This document shows positions 32,668 to 41,256 of a stretch of 64,000 bases of DNA, piece after piece (position 1 is the stretch's first letter; every line of letters begins with the position of its first letter). A program made the position numbers and the translations under genes. The DNA is taken from assembly GCF_016745505.1 (NCBI RefSeq), contig NZ_JAERUC010000138.1:27618-91617 (forward strand). The letters run 5' to 3'. Source of the stretch: Streptomyces silvae (GTDB lineage: Bacteria; Actinomycetota; Actinomycetes; Streptomycetales; Streptomycetaceae). The notes below the pieces were generated by a model. It saw only the letters and a program-made list of their open reading frames with translations. It ran no database searches and was not told where the DNA came from.

Positions 32668-33239
32668 CCAGCACGAAAACGATCGGGACGTTCACCGTCC
32701 GCCCCATGGACCCCTCCCCCGGCCGGGCCGGCCGCCGGTCCGACGCCGAAGTGGTGCACGCCTGGGTCACCCACCCCAGGGCGGCCTTCTGGATGATGGG
32801 CGACGCCCGGCTGGAGGACGTCGAGCGGGAGTACATGGCGATAGCCGCGCACCCGCACCACGACGCTTTCATCGGGCTGCACGACGGGCGGCCCGCCTTC
32901 CTGATGGAGCGCTACGACCCCACCGAGGTCGAGCTCAAGGGGCTGTACGAGGCGGAGCCCGGCGACGTCGGGATGCACTTCCTGGTCGCCCCGCCCGAGA
33001 CCCCGGTGCACGGCTTCACCCGGGCCGTGATCACCGCCGTCATGGAGACGCTGTTCGCCGATCCGGCGGTGCGCAGGGTCGTCGTCGAACCGGACGTCAC
33101 CAACACCGCGGTGCAGGAGCTGAACAGGACGGTCGGCTTCGAGGTGGTCCGCGAGATCACCAAGCCGGAGAAACAGGCCCTGCTCAGCACCTGCACCCGC
33201 GAGCAGTTCGAGGCCGCGACCACTGGAGCAGACCGATGA
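32664..33239 (+). CDS. desC: N-hydroxycadaverine acyltransferase
   Basis: 191-residue GNAT-like acyltransferase of the IucB/AlcB type. It transfers a succinyl or acetyl group from CoA to N-hydroxycadaverine. The hallmark segment includes MHFLVAPPETPVHGFTRAV near 107-125 and the following RVVVEPDVTN. It overlaps desB by four bases (ATGA) and desD by four bases, so the three are coupled. Confidence 0.94.
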   Translation: MTSTKTIGTFTVRPMDPSPGRAGRRSDAEVVHAWVTHPRAAFWMMGDARLEDVEREYMAIAAHPHHDAFIGLHDGRPAFLMERYDPTEVELKGLYEAEPGDVGMHFLVAPPETPVHGFTRAVITAVMETLFADPAVRRVVVEPDVTNTAVQELNRTVGFEVVREITKPEKQALLSTCTREQFEAATTGADR

Positions 33240-35017
33240 CCATCACCCCCACCGCCGCCGCCGTCGAGCACCTGACCCCCGAGCGCTGGGCCGTCGCCAA
33301 CCGGCTGCTGATCCGCAAGGCGCTGGCCGAGTTCTCCCACGAACGGCTGCTGGACCCCGCCCCGCTCGACGACGGCCGCTGGAGCGTGCGCGGCGACGAC
33401 GGCGCGGTCGAGTACCGCTTCGCCGCCCGCCGCTTCGCGCTGGACCACTGGCAGGTCGACGCGGCGTCGATCACCCGGCACCGGCACGGCTCGGACCTGC
33501 CGCTGGACGCGCTGGACTTCTTCATCGAGCTGCGCTCCACGCTGGGTCTGTCGCCCGAGGTCCTCCCCGTCTACCTGGAGGAGATCTCCTCCACGCTGGC
33601 CGGAACCGCGTACAAGCTGACCAAGGAACCGACCACCGCCGCCGAGCTCGCCGTGGCCGGTTTCCAGGACATCGAGACGGGCATGACCGAGGGGCACCCC
33701 TGCTTTGTCGCCAACAACGGGCGGCTCGGCTTCGGGGTCGACGAGTACCGCGCGTACGCCCCGGAGGCGGCGACCGGAATCAGCCTGGTCTGGCTGGCGG
33801 CCCGGCGTGATCGCGCCACCTTCACGGCGGGTGCGGGGCTGGACTACTCCACCCTGATCGCCGGGGAGCTCGGCGAGGAGACGCTGGCCCGGTTCGCCGC
33901 GCGGATGACGGACCTCGGGCTCGACCTCGACGACTACCTGCTGATCCCGGTCCACCCCTGGCAGTGGTGGAACAAGCTCGCCGTCACCTTCGCCGGCGAG
34001 GTGGCCCAGCAGCACCTGGTCTGCCTGGGCGAGGGCGAGGACTCCTACCTGGCCCAGCAGTCCATCCGTACGTTCTTCAACGCCTCCCACCCCGAGAAGC
34101 ACTACGTCAAGACGGCGCTGTCCGTGCTGAACATGGGCTTCATGCGGGGCCTGTCCGCCGCGTACATGGAGGCGACGCCCGCGATCAACGACTGGCTGAC
34201 CGGTCTGATCGAGCGCGACGAGCTGCTGCGCGGTACCGGGTTCTCGACCATCCGGGAGCGGGCCGCCGTCGGCTACCACCACCGGGCCTACGAGGCGGCG
34301 ACCGCCAAGGGCTCGCCGTATCTGAAGATGCTCGCCGCGCTCTGGCGGGAGAGCCCCGTCCCGTCCCTGGCCGACGGCGAGCGGCCGGCGACGATGGCCT
34401 CGCTGCTGCACACCGACGCCGAGGGCCGCTCGGTGGCGGGCGCGCTGATCGCGGAGTCGGGTCTCGGCCCGGCGGACTGGCTGCGGCGGTACCTGGACGC
34501 CTATCTGGTGCCGGTGCTGCACAGCTTCTACGCGTACGACCTGGTGTTCATGCCGCACGGCGAGAACGTGATCCTGGTGATCGAGGACGGTGTCGTGCGC
34601 CGGACCGTCTTCAAGGACATCGCCGAGGAGATCGCGGTCATGGACCCGGACGCGGTGCTGCCGCCCCAGGTCGAGCGGATCCGCGCGGACGTCCCCGAGG
34701 ACATGAAGCTGCTGTCGGTGCTCACCGACGTCTTCGACTGCTTCCTCCGCTTCCTGGGGGCGGACCTGGCCACGGAGGGGGTCCTCGACGAGGAGACCTT
34801 CTGGCGGACGGTCGCGGAGTGCGTCAGGGGCTACCAGGAGTCCGTGCCGTACCTCGCGGACAAGTTCGCGCAGTACGACATGTTCACGAAGGAGTTCGCG
34901 CTGTCCTGCCTGAACCGGCTGCAGCTGCGTGACAACCAGCAGATGGTCGACCTGGAGGACCCGGCGGGCGCGCTCCAGCTGACCGGGCGGCTGCGGAACC
35001 CGATCGCGGAGTACTGA
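33236..35017 (+). CDS. desD: desferrioxamine synthetase (NIS synthetase)
   Basis: 593-residue NRPS-independent siderophore synthetase of the IucA/IucC superfamily. It adenylates the succinyl carboxylate and joins three N-hydroxy-N-succinylcadaverine units, then closes the ring of desferrioxamine E or related products. Conserved segments include GHPCFVANNGR near 142, IPVHPWQWW near 237-245, and MPHGENVILV near 438. Length equals typical DesD. It ends the operon and is followed by a strong terminator. Confidence 0.95.
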   Translation: MTITPTAAAVEHLTPERWAVANRLLIRKALAEFSHERLLDPAPLDDGRWSVRGDDGAVEYRFAARRFALDHWQVDAASITRHRHGSDLPLDALDFFIELRSTLGLSPEVLPVYLEEISSTLAGTAYKLTKEPTTAAELAVAGFQDIETGMTEGHPCFVANNGRLGFGVDEYRAYAPEAATGISLVWLAARRDRATFTAGAGLDYSTLIAGELGEETLARFAARMTDLGLDLDDYLLIPVHPWQWWNKLAVTFAGEVAQQHLVCLGEGEDSYLAQQSIRTFFNASHPEKHYVKTALSVLNMGFMRGLSAAYMEATPAINDWLTGLIERDELLRGTGFSTIRERAAVGYHHRAYEAATAKGSPYLKMLAALWRESPVPSLADGERPATMASLLHTDAEGRSVAGALIAESGLGPADWLRRYLDAYLVPVLHSFYAYDLVFMPHGENVILVIEDGVVRRTVFKDIAEEIAVMDPDAVLPPQVERIRADVPEDMKLLSVLTDVFDCFLRFLGADLATEGVLDEETFWRTVAECVRGYQESVPYLADKFAQYDMFTKEFALSCLNRLQLRDNQQMVDLEDPAGALQLTGRLRNPIAEY

Positions 35018-35023
35018 GCCCGG

Positions 35024-35058
35024 CATCCGGCCCCGCCCCTCGTGGGCGGGGCCGGATG
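35024..35058 (+). terminator. terminator of desABCD
   Basis: A perfect 15-bp stem beginning CATCCGGCCCCGCCC with a five-base loop starts six bases after the desD stop. No T run follows, which is common for Streptomyces terminators. Confidence 0.8.
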
Positions 35059-35106
35059 AGAACGTAAGGGACATTTCCGCCATACGGCCCTCACTGGATG
35101 AGATTC

Positions 35107-35124
35107 CTGCCCGATATCGGGCAG
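35107..35124. promoter_or_regulatory. perfect 18-bp palindrome upstream of the small gene and glmS
   Basis: CTGCCCGATATCGGGCAG is exactly self-complementary and lies 40 bases before the 91-residue gene. A short T-rich patch follows. It may be an operator for a dimeric regulator or an RNA hairpin. A second, weaker inverted pair (TTGCGT near 35130 and ACGCAA near 35150) sits beside it. Confidence 0.5.
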
Positions 35125-35164
35125 ATTTCTTGCGTAGCGACCCCGATCCACGCAATATCGACGA

Positions 35165-35440
35165 GTGCTCGAACGCCGCCCCACGCATGACGACCTCATC
35201 GACCACCTCGTACGCTCCACCGCGCTCCAGCGCGGCGAGGCCGCCCGGGTGATCCTCGACGTGCTGGCGTACTTCGACGAGACGACCGAGGACTTCGTCC
35301 GGCGCCGCCACCGCGAGATGCAGGCGGGCGGCCTGGTGAACACGGAGATCTTCGAGCGGATCGCGGCCGAGCTGCCGCACCGCGCGGTGGCGCCGCAGGA
35401 GCTCTCGCTCCGCCAGCTGCGCCGCATCGTCTACGGCTGA
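35165..35440 (+). CDS. conserved hypothetical protein, small
   Basis: 91-residue soluble helical protein with no signal peptide or membrane segment. Sequence such as HDDLIDHLVRSTALQRGEAARVILDVLAYFDE is regular enough to be a real gene, though I do not recognise a domain. The GTG start has only a weak purine stretch upstream. It lies 54 bases before glmS, so it may be cotranscribed with it. A perfect palindrome precedes it. Confidence 0.7.
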   Translation: MLERRPTHDDLIDHLVRSTALQRGEAARVILDVLAYFDETTEDFVRRRHREMQAGGLVNTEIFERIAAELPHRAVAPQELSLRQLRRIVYG

Positions 35441-35494
35441 GCGGGACGGCCGGGCACCGGAACTTTTGTACGTCGATGGAGGGGCAGAGACTCT

Positions 35495-37324
35495 ATGTGC
35501 GGGATCGTCGGTTACATCGGGAAGCGTGACGTGGCTCCGCTGCTGCTGGAAGGGCTGCAGCGGCTGGAGTACCGGGGGTACGACTCCGCCGGCATCGTCA
35601 TCACGGGCAAGGCCCCGGCGGGCAAGCCCGGCGCCCTGAAGATGGTCAAGGCCAAGGGCCGGGTCCGCGAGCTGGAGGCCCGCGTACCCAAGCGGTTCGC
35701 CGGCACCACGGGCATCGCCCACACCCGCTGGGCCACGCACGGCGCCCCGAGCGACGAGAACGCGCACCCGCACCTGGACGCGGAGAGCAAGGTCGCCGTC
35801 GTCCACAACGGCATCATCGACAACGCCTCCGAGATCCGCGCGAAGCTGGTCGCCGACGGCGTCGTCTTCCTCTCCGAGACCGACACCGAGGTGCTGGTCC
35901 ACCTGATCTCCCGCTCGCAGGCGCTCACGCTGGAGGAGAAGGTCCGCGAGGCGCTGAAGTCCGTCGAGGGCACGTACGGCGTCGCCGTCCTGCACGCCGA
36001 CTTCAACGACCGCATCGTCGTCGCCCGCAACGGCTCCCCGGTCGTGCTCGGCATCGGCGAGAAGGAGATGTTCGTCGCCTCCGACGTCGCCGCCCTGGTC
36101 GCGCACACCCGCCAGATCGTCACCCTGGACGACGGCGAGATGGCCACCCTCAAGGCCGACGACTTCCGTACGTACACCACGGAGGGCTCGACCACGACGG
36201 CCACGCCGACCACCGTGGAGTGGGAGGCCGAGTCGTACGACATGGGCGGCCACGACACGTACATGCACAAGGAGATCTCCGAGCAGGCCGACGCCGTGGA
36301 CCGCGTGCTGCGCGGCCGCATCGACGACCGCTTCTCCACCGTGCACCTGGGCGGGCTGAACCTGGACGCCCGCGAGGCGCGCGGGGTCCGCCGGATCAAG
36401 ATCCTGGGCTGCGGCACCTCGTACCACGCGGGTCTGATCGGCGCCGGCCTCATCGAGGAGCTGGCCCGCATCCCCGCGGACGCCGAGCCCGCGTCCGAGT
36501 TCCGCTACCGCAACCCGGTCGTGGACCCCGACACCCTGTACGTCGCCGTCTCGCAGTCCGGTGAGACGTACGACGTCCTGGCGGCCGTGCAGGAACTCAA
36601 GCGCAAGGGCGCGCGCGTCCTGGGCGTCGTGAACGTCGTCGGCTCGGCGATCGCCCGCGAGGCGGACGGCGGCATGTACGTCCACGCCGGCCCCGAGGTC
36701 TGCGTCGTCTCCACCAAGTGCTTCACGAACACCGTCGTGGCCTTCGCGCTGCTCGCCCTGCACCTGGGCCGCATCCGCGACCTGTCGGTCTCCGACGGCA
36801 AGCGGATCATCGAGGGCCTGCGCAGGCTGCCGGAGCAGATCGGCCAGATCCTGGAGTCCGAGGACGAGATCAAGAAGCTCGCCGAGGAGTACGCGGGCGC
36901 GCAGTCGATGATGTTCATCGGCCGTGTCCGGGGCTACCCCGTCGCGCTGGAGGCCTCCCTGAAGCTCAAGGAGATCTCGTACATCCACGCCGAGGCCTAC
37001 CCCGCCTCGGAGCTCAAGCACGGACCGCTCGCGCTCATCGAGCCGGCGCTCCCCACCGTCGCGATCGTCCCGGACGACGACCTGCTGGAGAAGAACCGCG
37101 CGGCGCTGGAGGAGATCAAGGCCCGCAGCGGGCGCATCCTGGCCGTCGCCCACCGGGAGCAGGAGAAGGCCGACCACACGATCGTCGTCCCGAAGAACGA
37201 GAACGAGCTGGACCCGATCCTGATGGGCATCCCGCTTCAGCTGCTCGCCTACCACACGGCCCTGGCGATGGGCCGTGACATCGACAAGCCGCGCAACCTG
37301 GCGAAGTCGGTCACCGTCGAGTAG
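35495..37324 (+). CDS. glmS: glutamine-fructose-6-phosphate transaminase (isomerizing)
   Basis: 609-residue GlmS that makes glucosamine-6-phosphate from fructose-6-phosphate and glutamine, the entry step to cell-wall amino sugars. The N-terminal glutaminase domain begins MCGIVGYIG with the nucleophile cysteine at position 2, which becomes the N terminus after Met removal. Two SIS sugar isomerase domains follow (about 290-430 and 460-600), with CGTSYHAG and SQSGETYD sugar-phosphate loops. Terminal residues AKSVTVE are family-typical. This could be one of two paralogues, as Streptomyces genomes often carry a second. Confidence 0.96.
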   Translation: MCGIVGYIGKRDVAPLLLEGLQRLEYRGYDSAGIVITGKAPAGKPGALKMVKAKGRVRELEARVPKRFAGTTGIAHTRWATHGAPSDENAHPHLDAESKVAVVHNGIIDNASEIRAKLVADGVVFLSETDTEVLVHLISRSQALTLEEKVREALKSVEGTYGVAVLHADFNDRIVVARNGSPVVLGIGEKEMFVASDVAALVAHTRQIVTLDDGEMATLKADDFRTYTTEGSTTTATPTTVEWEAESYDMGGHDTYMHKEISEQADAVDRVLRGRIDDRFSTVHLGGLNLDAREARGVRRIKILGCGTSYHAGLIGAGLIEELARIPADAEPASEFRYRNPVVDPDTLYVAVSQSGETYDVLAAVQELKRKGARVLGVVNVVGSAIAREADGGMYVHAGPEVCVVSTKCFTNTVVAFALLALHLGRIRDLSVSDGKRIIEGLRRLPEQIGQILESEDEIKKLAEEYAGAQSMMFIGRVRGYPVALEASLKLKEISYIHAEAYPASELKHGPLALIEPALPTVAIVPDDDLLEKNRAALEEIKARSGRILAVAHREQEKADHTIVVPKNENELDPILMGIPLQLLAYHTALAMGRDIDKPRNLAKSVTVE

Positions 37325-37357
37325 CCGGGACCTCCCGCCATGCCACGGGCGGGCACA

Positions 37358-37392
37358 CGGAAGGCCCCTGACGGCGCGTCAGGGGCCTTCCG
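37358..37392. terminator. bidirectional terminator between glmS and the stress protein gene
   Basis: Perfect 15-bp stem starting CGGAAGGCCCCTGAC with a five-base loop between two convergent genes. The arms contain short A/T stretches, which suit termination in either direction. Confidence 0.78.
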
Positions 37393-37398
37393 GCATGC

Positions 37399-37920
37399 TC
37401 AGGGGATGACGATGACCGGGCGCTGGGCGCGGCGCGCGAGACGGCCGGCCACGGATCCGAAGATCCGGCCCACCAGGCCGTGCGTCGAGCCGACGACGAT
37501 CGCGTCGGCCGAATACTCCCGGCCGACCTCCTCCAGCTCGTGGCAGATGTCGCCGCCGCGCTCCACGAGCACCCAGGGCACCTCGGCGAGATAGTCGGCG
37601 CACGCCAGCTCCAGGCCGAGGACCTCGGTGCGGTGGTCGGGCACATCGACGAAGACGGGCGGCTCGCAGCCGGCCCAGACCGTGGTCGGCAGCCGGTTGG
37701 CCACATGGACGATGATCAGCCCGGAGCCGTGCCGGTGCGCCACGCCGATGGCGTACGCGAGGGCCCGTTCGCTGGACATGGAACCGTCGAAGCCGACCAC
37801 GACGCCATGCCGGAAGGCGGGATCGCAGGAAGGGCGCGACTCTCCGACCGTCTGCGGTTCCGACCCGGGGTCGGCTACCTGCTTGCGGTCTGCGGGTTCA
37901 GGGATTTCGTGACCGGCCAT
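37399..37920 (-). CDS. universal stress protein family protein
   Basis: 173-residue single USP domain. The start of the fold reads VVVGFDGSMSSERALAYAI near residues 38-56, and the ATP-binding tail is VVGSTHGLVGRIFGSVAGRLARRAQRPVIVIP, close to the GxxGx9GSxS pattern. A proline-rich head of about 35 residues precedes the domain. The ATG of MAGHE is preferred to a longer frame because the extra upstream residues are poorly composed. It converges on glmS. Confidence 0.9.
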   Translation of the reverse strand: MAGHEIPEPADRKQVADPGSEPQTVGESRPSCDPAFRHGVVVGFDGSMSSERALAYAIGVAHRHGSGLIIVHVANRLPTTVWAGCEPPVFVDVPDHRTEVLGLELACADYLAEVPWVLVERGGDICHELEEVGREYSADAIVVGSTHGLVGRIFGSVAGRLARRAQRPVIVIP

Positions 37921-38746
37921 CGGTGTCTCGGCGAAGAGAGTCCTCGTGAGGAGGGAGCGGTTTGGAGGTGTACCTGCGAGCGGTGAAGCTGTGTCCGGGA
38001 AACATCTTCCCAATCCCCTACCCCCAAGGGTACGGCGCCACTCCTTCACTGCCCAGCCCTCGCACATCGCAGGCGGCGATGGAGGGAGCATGCCGGACAC
38101 ACCCCCCGTATGGCAATGCCGGTTGCGTCGTACATCCAGCTCGTGGACGCTGCTGACGGGTTCCGGTCACCGTGTCCGGCCGGCATGCGCACCGGACGCG
38201 CCGGGACGGCCGAATGTGCCACCCGCCCCTCCGGGCCGGGCCGTCACGCGCCGCCATCGGGCGACTGCGCATCGTTCACATCCGGAGTCCGGACGGCCAC
38301 ATGAGGCTTCAGAGGCGTACGGAGGCTCCTGGGGTCAGGGGGCGTACGCCGGTCGTATGACTGGAATACGCGCACGCAACCATCGGTTTTCAGCCAACTT
38401 CGCCCCCACCCTGTTCCCTTGCCCTCACAGGCACCCAACCTGTGTGCCACCAGGCAGGAATAGACCGCGCGGTACGCTTTGACCCTATGGCGCCCGGCCA
38501 TGATCGCGATGCGCACTTCCCTGTGGGGCTCACGGGTGAAACGCTTCGTGATCGAACGCTTCGCGCCAAGTTGCCTTGTCGACATAGTGCCGGTGGGGGA
38601 ACGTGTCACGTCGGCGCCACGGGACGCAGTAGATTCGATCATGAGTGTCGAGGACTGGGGACGCGTGCGAGACCGAGGGGAAACGTGCAGGAGCGACAGG
38701 CCCGTAGGGACCAGGAAGACGCGAACACCGAGGGGGGCTTAGCGTC
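37921..38746. other. long noncoding region upstream of adpA
   Basis: 826 bases carrying the divergent promoters of the universal stress gene and adpA. Short open frames near 38440-38750 have no family resemblance and poor codon bias, so I do not call them genes. A long regulatory leader is expected for adpA, known in Streptomyces to be autoregulated and controlled by other regulators; I see no unambiguous site other than the one listed at 38018. Confidence 0.6.
38018..38043 (-). promoter_or_regulatory. candidate sigma-B-type promoter of the stress protein gene
   Basis: On the minus strand GAGT, 16 bases, then GGGTAG, close to the GNNT-N14-16-GGGTAY pattern of Streptomyces sigma-B-type promoters. 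It would give a leader of roughly 90 bases before the universal stress protein. One base departs from the pattern. Confidence 0.35.
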
Positions 38747-39979
38747 ATGAGCCAGGACTCCGCCACCGCAACGGAGGCCGCACGGAAACTGACCGGGCGG
38801 CGACGCCGGGAAGTCGTAGCCGTACTGCTGTTCAGTGGCGGCCCTATCTTCGAGAGCTCCATTCCGCTCTCAGTTTTCGGAATCGACCGGCAGGACGCGG
38901 GAGTTCCGCGCTACCGCCTGCTGGTCTGCGGGGGCGAGGAAGGACCGCTGCGCACCACCGGCGGACTCGAACTCAGCGCGCCCTACGGCCTGGAGGCGAT
39001 CAGCAGGGCCGGCACCGTCGTGGTGCCCGCCTGGCGGTCCATCACCTCCCCGCCGCCCGCAGAGGCCCTGGAGGCGCTGCGCCGCGCCCATGAGGAGGGT
39101 GCCCGCATCGTCGGACTCTGCACGGGGGCCTTCGTCCTCGCCGCAGCCGGCCTGCTGGACGGCCGCCCGGCCACCACGCACTGGATGTACGCACCGACGC
39201 TGGCCAAGCGCTATCCGTCGGTGCACGTCGATCCGCGTGAGCTGTTCGTCGACGACGGCGATGTGCTCACCTCGGCCGGAACGGCGGCCGGAATCGATCT
39301 GTGCCTCCATATAGTCCGTACCGACCACGGCACGGAGGCGGCAGGGGCCCTGGCCCGCCGGCTCGTCGTACCGCCGCGGCGCAGTGGCGGTCAGGAGCGC
39401 TACCTCGACAGGTCTTTACCCGAGGAGATCGGCTCCGACCCGCTCGCCGAGGTCGTGGCCTGGGCGCTGGAGCATCTCCACGAGCAGTTCGACGTGGAGA
39501 CGCTGGCCGCGCGCGCCTACATGAGCAGGCGGACCTTCGACCGCAGGTTCCGTTCGCTCACGGGCAGCGCACCGCTCCAGTGGCTCATCACCCAGCGCGT
39601 GCTGCAGGCACAGCGGCTGCTCGAGACCTCCGACTACTCCGTCGACGAGGTCGCGGGCCGCTGCGGCTTCCGCTCGCCGGTCGCGCTGCGCGGGCACTTC
39701 CGCCGCCAGCTGGGCTCCTCCCCCGCCGCGTACCGGGCCGCCTACCGGGCCCGCCGTCCGCAGGGCGGGGCGCTGGAGAGCGTCGCCACGGTGCTGGAGA
39801 CGTCCGTGCCCGCCCAGGGCACGGCGTCGAGCCGGCGGACCGCCGCGGCCTCCTCGGCCGGTCCGTCCCCGGTCACCGCGACGGCCGCTCCCGGCGGCTC
39901 CGCGGAGCGCGTCGGACCGGGTCCCGAGGCGTACGCTCCGGGCCGCCCGGCCCTGCCGGGGCAGCGCAGCGCCCCGTAG
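38747..39979 (+). CDS. adpA: AdpA, AraC-family central regulator of development
   Basis: 410-residue AdpA. The N-terminal DJ-1/PfpI-like dimerisation domain (about 25-190, with GLCTGAFVLAAAGLLDGR) is followed by an AraC double helix-turn-helix (about 235-335), then a low-complexity Pro/Ala/Ser/Gly tail. In Streptomyces AdpA controls aerial growth, secondary metabolism and secreted enzymes. Codon 224 is TTA, at the conserved place between the two domains, so translation requires the bldA tRNA. The ornA gene begins 11 bases after its stop. The start gives MSQDS, matching known AdpA N termini. Confidence 0.96.
   Translation: MSQDSATATEAARKLTGRRRREVVAVLLFSGGPIFESSIPLSVFGIDRQDAGVPRYRLLVCGGEEGPLRTTGGLELSAPYGLEAISRAGTVVVPAWRSITSPPPAEALEALRRAHEEGARIVGLCTGAFVLAAAGLLDGRPATTHWMYAPTLAKRYPSVHVDPRELFVDDGDVLTSAGTAAGIDLCLHIVRTDHGTEAAGALARRLVVPPRRSGGQERYLDRSLPEEIGSDPLAEVVAWALEHLHEQFDVETLAARAYMSRRTFDRRFRSLTGSAPLQWLITQRVLQAQRLLETSDYSVDEVAGRCGFRSPVALRGHFRRQLGSSPAAYRAAYRARRPQGGALESVATVLETSVPAQGTASSRRTAAASSAGPSPVTATAAPGGSAERVGPGPEAYAPGRPALPGQRSAP
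39416..39418 (+). promoter_or_regulatory. adpA: conserved TTA (bldA-dependent) codon in adpA
   Basis: In-frame TTA at codon 224, in the sequence encoding RSLPEE between the dimerisation and DNA-binding domains. This is the classical position of the regulatory TTA codon in Streptomyces adpA genes. Confidence 0.93.
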
Positions 39980-39989
39980 GGTGGGGCCC

Positions 39990-40595
39990 ATGAACGACCG
40001 TATGGTGTGGATCGACTGCGAGATGACCGGGCTCTCGCTGACGGACGACGCACTCGTCGAGGTGGCCGCGCTGGTCACCGACTCGGAACTGAACGTGCTC
40101 GGCGACGGGGTGGACATCGTGATCCGCCCGCCGGACGCGGCCCTGGAGACCATGCCCGAGGTGGTGCGGCAGATGCACACCGCCTCGGGCCTCCTCGACG
40201 AGCTGGCCGGGGGCACGACCCTGGCCGACGCGGAGGAGCGGGTCATGGCCTACATCCGCGAGCACGTGAAGGAGCCGGGCAAGGCCCCGCTCTGCGGGAA
40301 CTCCGTCGGCACCGACCGGGGCTTCCTGGCGCGTGACATGCCGTCGCTGGAGGGTTACCTCCACTACCGGATCGTCGATGTGTCCTCGGTCAAGGAGCTG
40401 GCGCGCCGCTGGTACCCGAGGGCGTACTTCAACAGTCCGGACAAGAACGGCAACCACCGGGCACTGGCCGACATCCGCGACTCCATCACGGAGCTGCGGT
40501 ACTACCGGGACGCGGTCTTCGTGCCGCAGCCCGGCCCGGACTCGGCCCGCGCCAAGGAGATCGCGGCGCGCCACGCGTCGGCCGCCGGTCAGTAG
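39990..40595 (+). CDS. ornA: oligoribonuclease
   Basis: 201-residue 3'-5' exoribonuclease of the DEDDh family that degrades short RNA remnants and pGpG. The motifs are visible: WIDCEMTGL (Exo I, Asp and Glu), NSVGTDRGFLARDMP (Exo II), and NHRALADIRDSI (Exo III with His and Asp). It starts 11 bases after adpA with AGGGTGGGG before the ATG. ornA next to adpA is conserved in Streptomyces and matters for normal development. A hairpin follows 16 bases after the stop. Confidence 0.95.
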   Translation: MNDRMVWIDCEMTGLSLTDDALVEVAALVTDSELNVLGDGVDIVIRPPDAALETMPEVVRQMHTASGLLDELAGGTTLADAEERVMAYIREHVKEPGKAPLCGNSVGTDRGFLARDMPSLEGYLHYRIVDVSSVKELARRWYPRAYFNSPDKNGNHRALADIRDSITELRYYRDAVFVPQPGPDSARAKEIAARHASAAGQ

Positions 40596-40611
40596 GCGTA
40601 CAACCGCTGGT

Positions 40612-40633
40612 CACGGGCCCTCCGGGGCCCGTG
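40612..40633 (+). terminator. terminator of ornA
   Basis: CACGGGCCC pairs with GGGCCCGTG across a four-base loop, 16 bases after the ornA stop. Short but GC-rich. Confidence 0.6.
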
Positions 40634-40731
40634 CACCGTCCGTACGCCGCTCCGGAGGAACTGGGGCGCGAGCACCCGCTCGGACCCTGTACACTTTTTC
40701 TCGGCCGGTCAGGAAAGCGACCGGACGACAT

Positions 40732-40805
40732 GGTGGGTATAGCTCAGCTGGCAGAGCACCTGGTTGTGGTCCAGGATGTCGCGGGTTCAAGTCCCGTTAC
40801 TCACC
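40732..40805 (+). tRNA. tRNA-His (anticodon GTG)
   Basis: A full cloverleaf folds here. The acceptor stem GTGGGTA (from 40733) pairs with TACTCAC ending at 40804. The anticodon GTG is at 40766-40768 in a seven-base loop with a TT before it, and the T arm contains GGTTCAAGTCC. The extra G at position -1 (40732) opposite C (40805) is the hallmark of histidine tRNA. CCA is not encoded. A TACACT hexamer about 42 bases upstream may be its -10 element. Confidence 0.96.
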
Positions 40806-40813
40806 CTGAATGA

Positions 40814-40849
40814 TCAGCCCCTGACCTGGGAAAACGGGTCGGGGGCTGA
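40814..40849 (+). terminator. terminator of tRNA-His
   Basis: TCAGCCCC and the matching GGGGGCTGA arms fold into a stem with a short A-rich loop eight bases after the tRNA. A weak T patch follows. Confidence 0.75.
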
Positions 40850-41080
40850 GTCATTTCCGCTACGGGGGACGCACCGCGGCCCGTAGCGCGCCACTCACCT
40901 TCCGTAGCCCCCTGTCACACCGCTCCCTCCGTGACGCCGGACGCGGACCCCCGCCCGGTGAGCCCGGACCGGTCCCGTCCGGAGCCGGCACGCGGCCGGC
41001 CGCCGCTCCGTCCGGGTGAGCCCCGCCACACCGGAACCCGCACCGCATGGAGAGCTGAGGACCGGGCATCCGGCTCGACG

Positions 41081-41120
41081 GGCCCTGCCGCGCTGTCCCC
41101 CGACGCGGCAGGGCCTTCTT
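41081..41120. terminator. stem-loop with TTCTT tail upstream of the gvp cluster
   Basis: GGCCCTGCCGCG pairs with CGCGGCAGGGCC around an 11-base loop, and TTCTT follows. It looks like an intrinsic terminator in the plus direction, isolating the gvp promoter from upstream transcripts. Confidence 0.7.
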
Positions 41121-41146
41121 GCGTCGGCTGTGTGAAGGCGTGCGGA

Positions 41147-41170
41147 GGCTTCATGCATACGTTCGGGTCT
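41147..41170 (+). promoter_or_regulatory. candidate sigma-B-type promoter of the gas-vesicle operon
   Basis: GGCT, 14 bases, then GGGTCT fits the GNNT-N14-16-GGGTAY pattern of Streptomyces sigma-B-type stress promoters except for one base. It is placed about 87 bases before gvpO. Confidence 0.4.
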
Positions 41171-41256
41171 CATGGGCACGCGCACTTCATCCCGAACGGA
41201 TGGCTGACCGAACGAAGCCGACAGGAAGCCACAATGACGCGCGGCAGGTGAAGCAC

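Larger units (their letters stand above)
40850..41256. other. intergenic region between tRNA-His and gvpO
   Basis: 407 bases with no credible gene. It holds the hairpin at 41081 and a candidate gvp promoter at 41147. The sequence between is GC-rich and unremarkable. I see no copy of the tRNA 3' end or other attachment-site signature here. Confidence 0.6.

Noticed and set aside
32912..37255. Very long open frame on the minus strand across desC, desD and glmS
   Set aside because: It is antisense to well-recognised genes and is the usual high-GC artefact; its composition has no family resemblance.
38442..38750. Small plus-strand frames just upstream of adpA
   Set aside because: No recognisable family, poor codon pattern and no good ribosome site; treated as part of the adpA leader.
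40684..40700. Full promoter for tRNA-His
   Set aside because: Only a TACACT -10-like hexamer is evident; no matching -35 element at the right distance.
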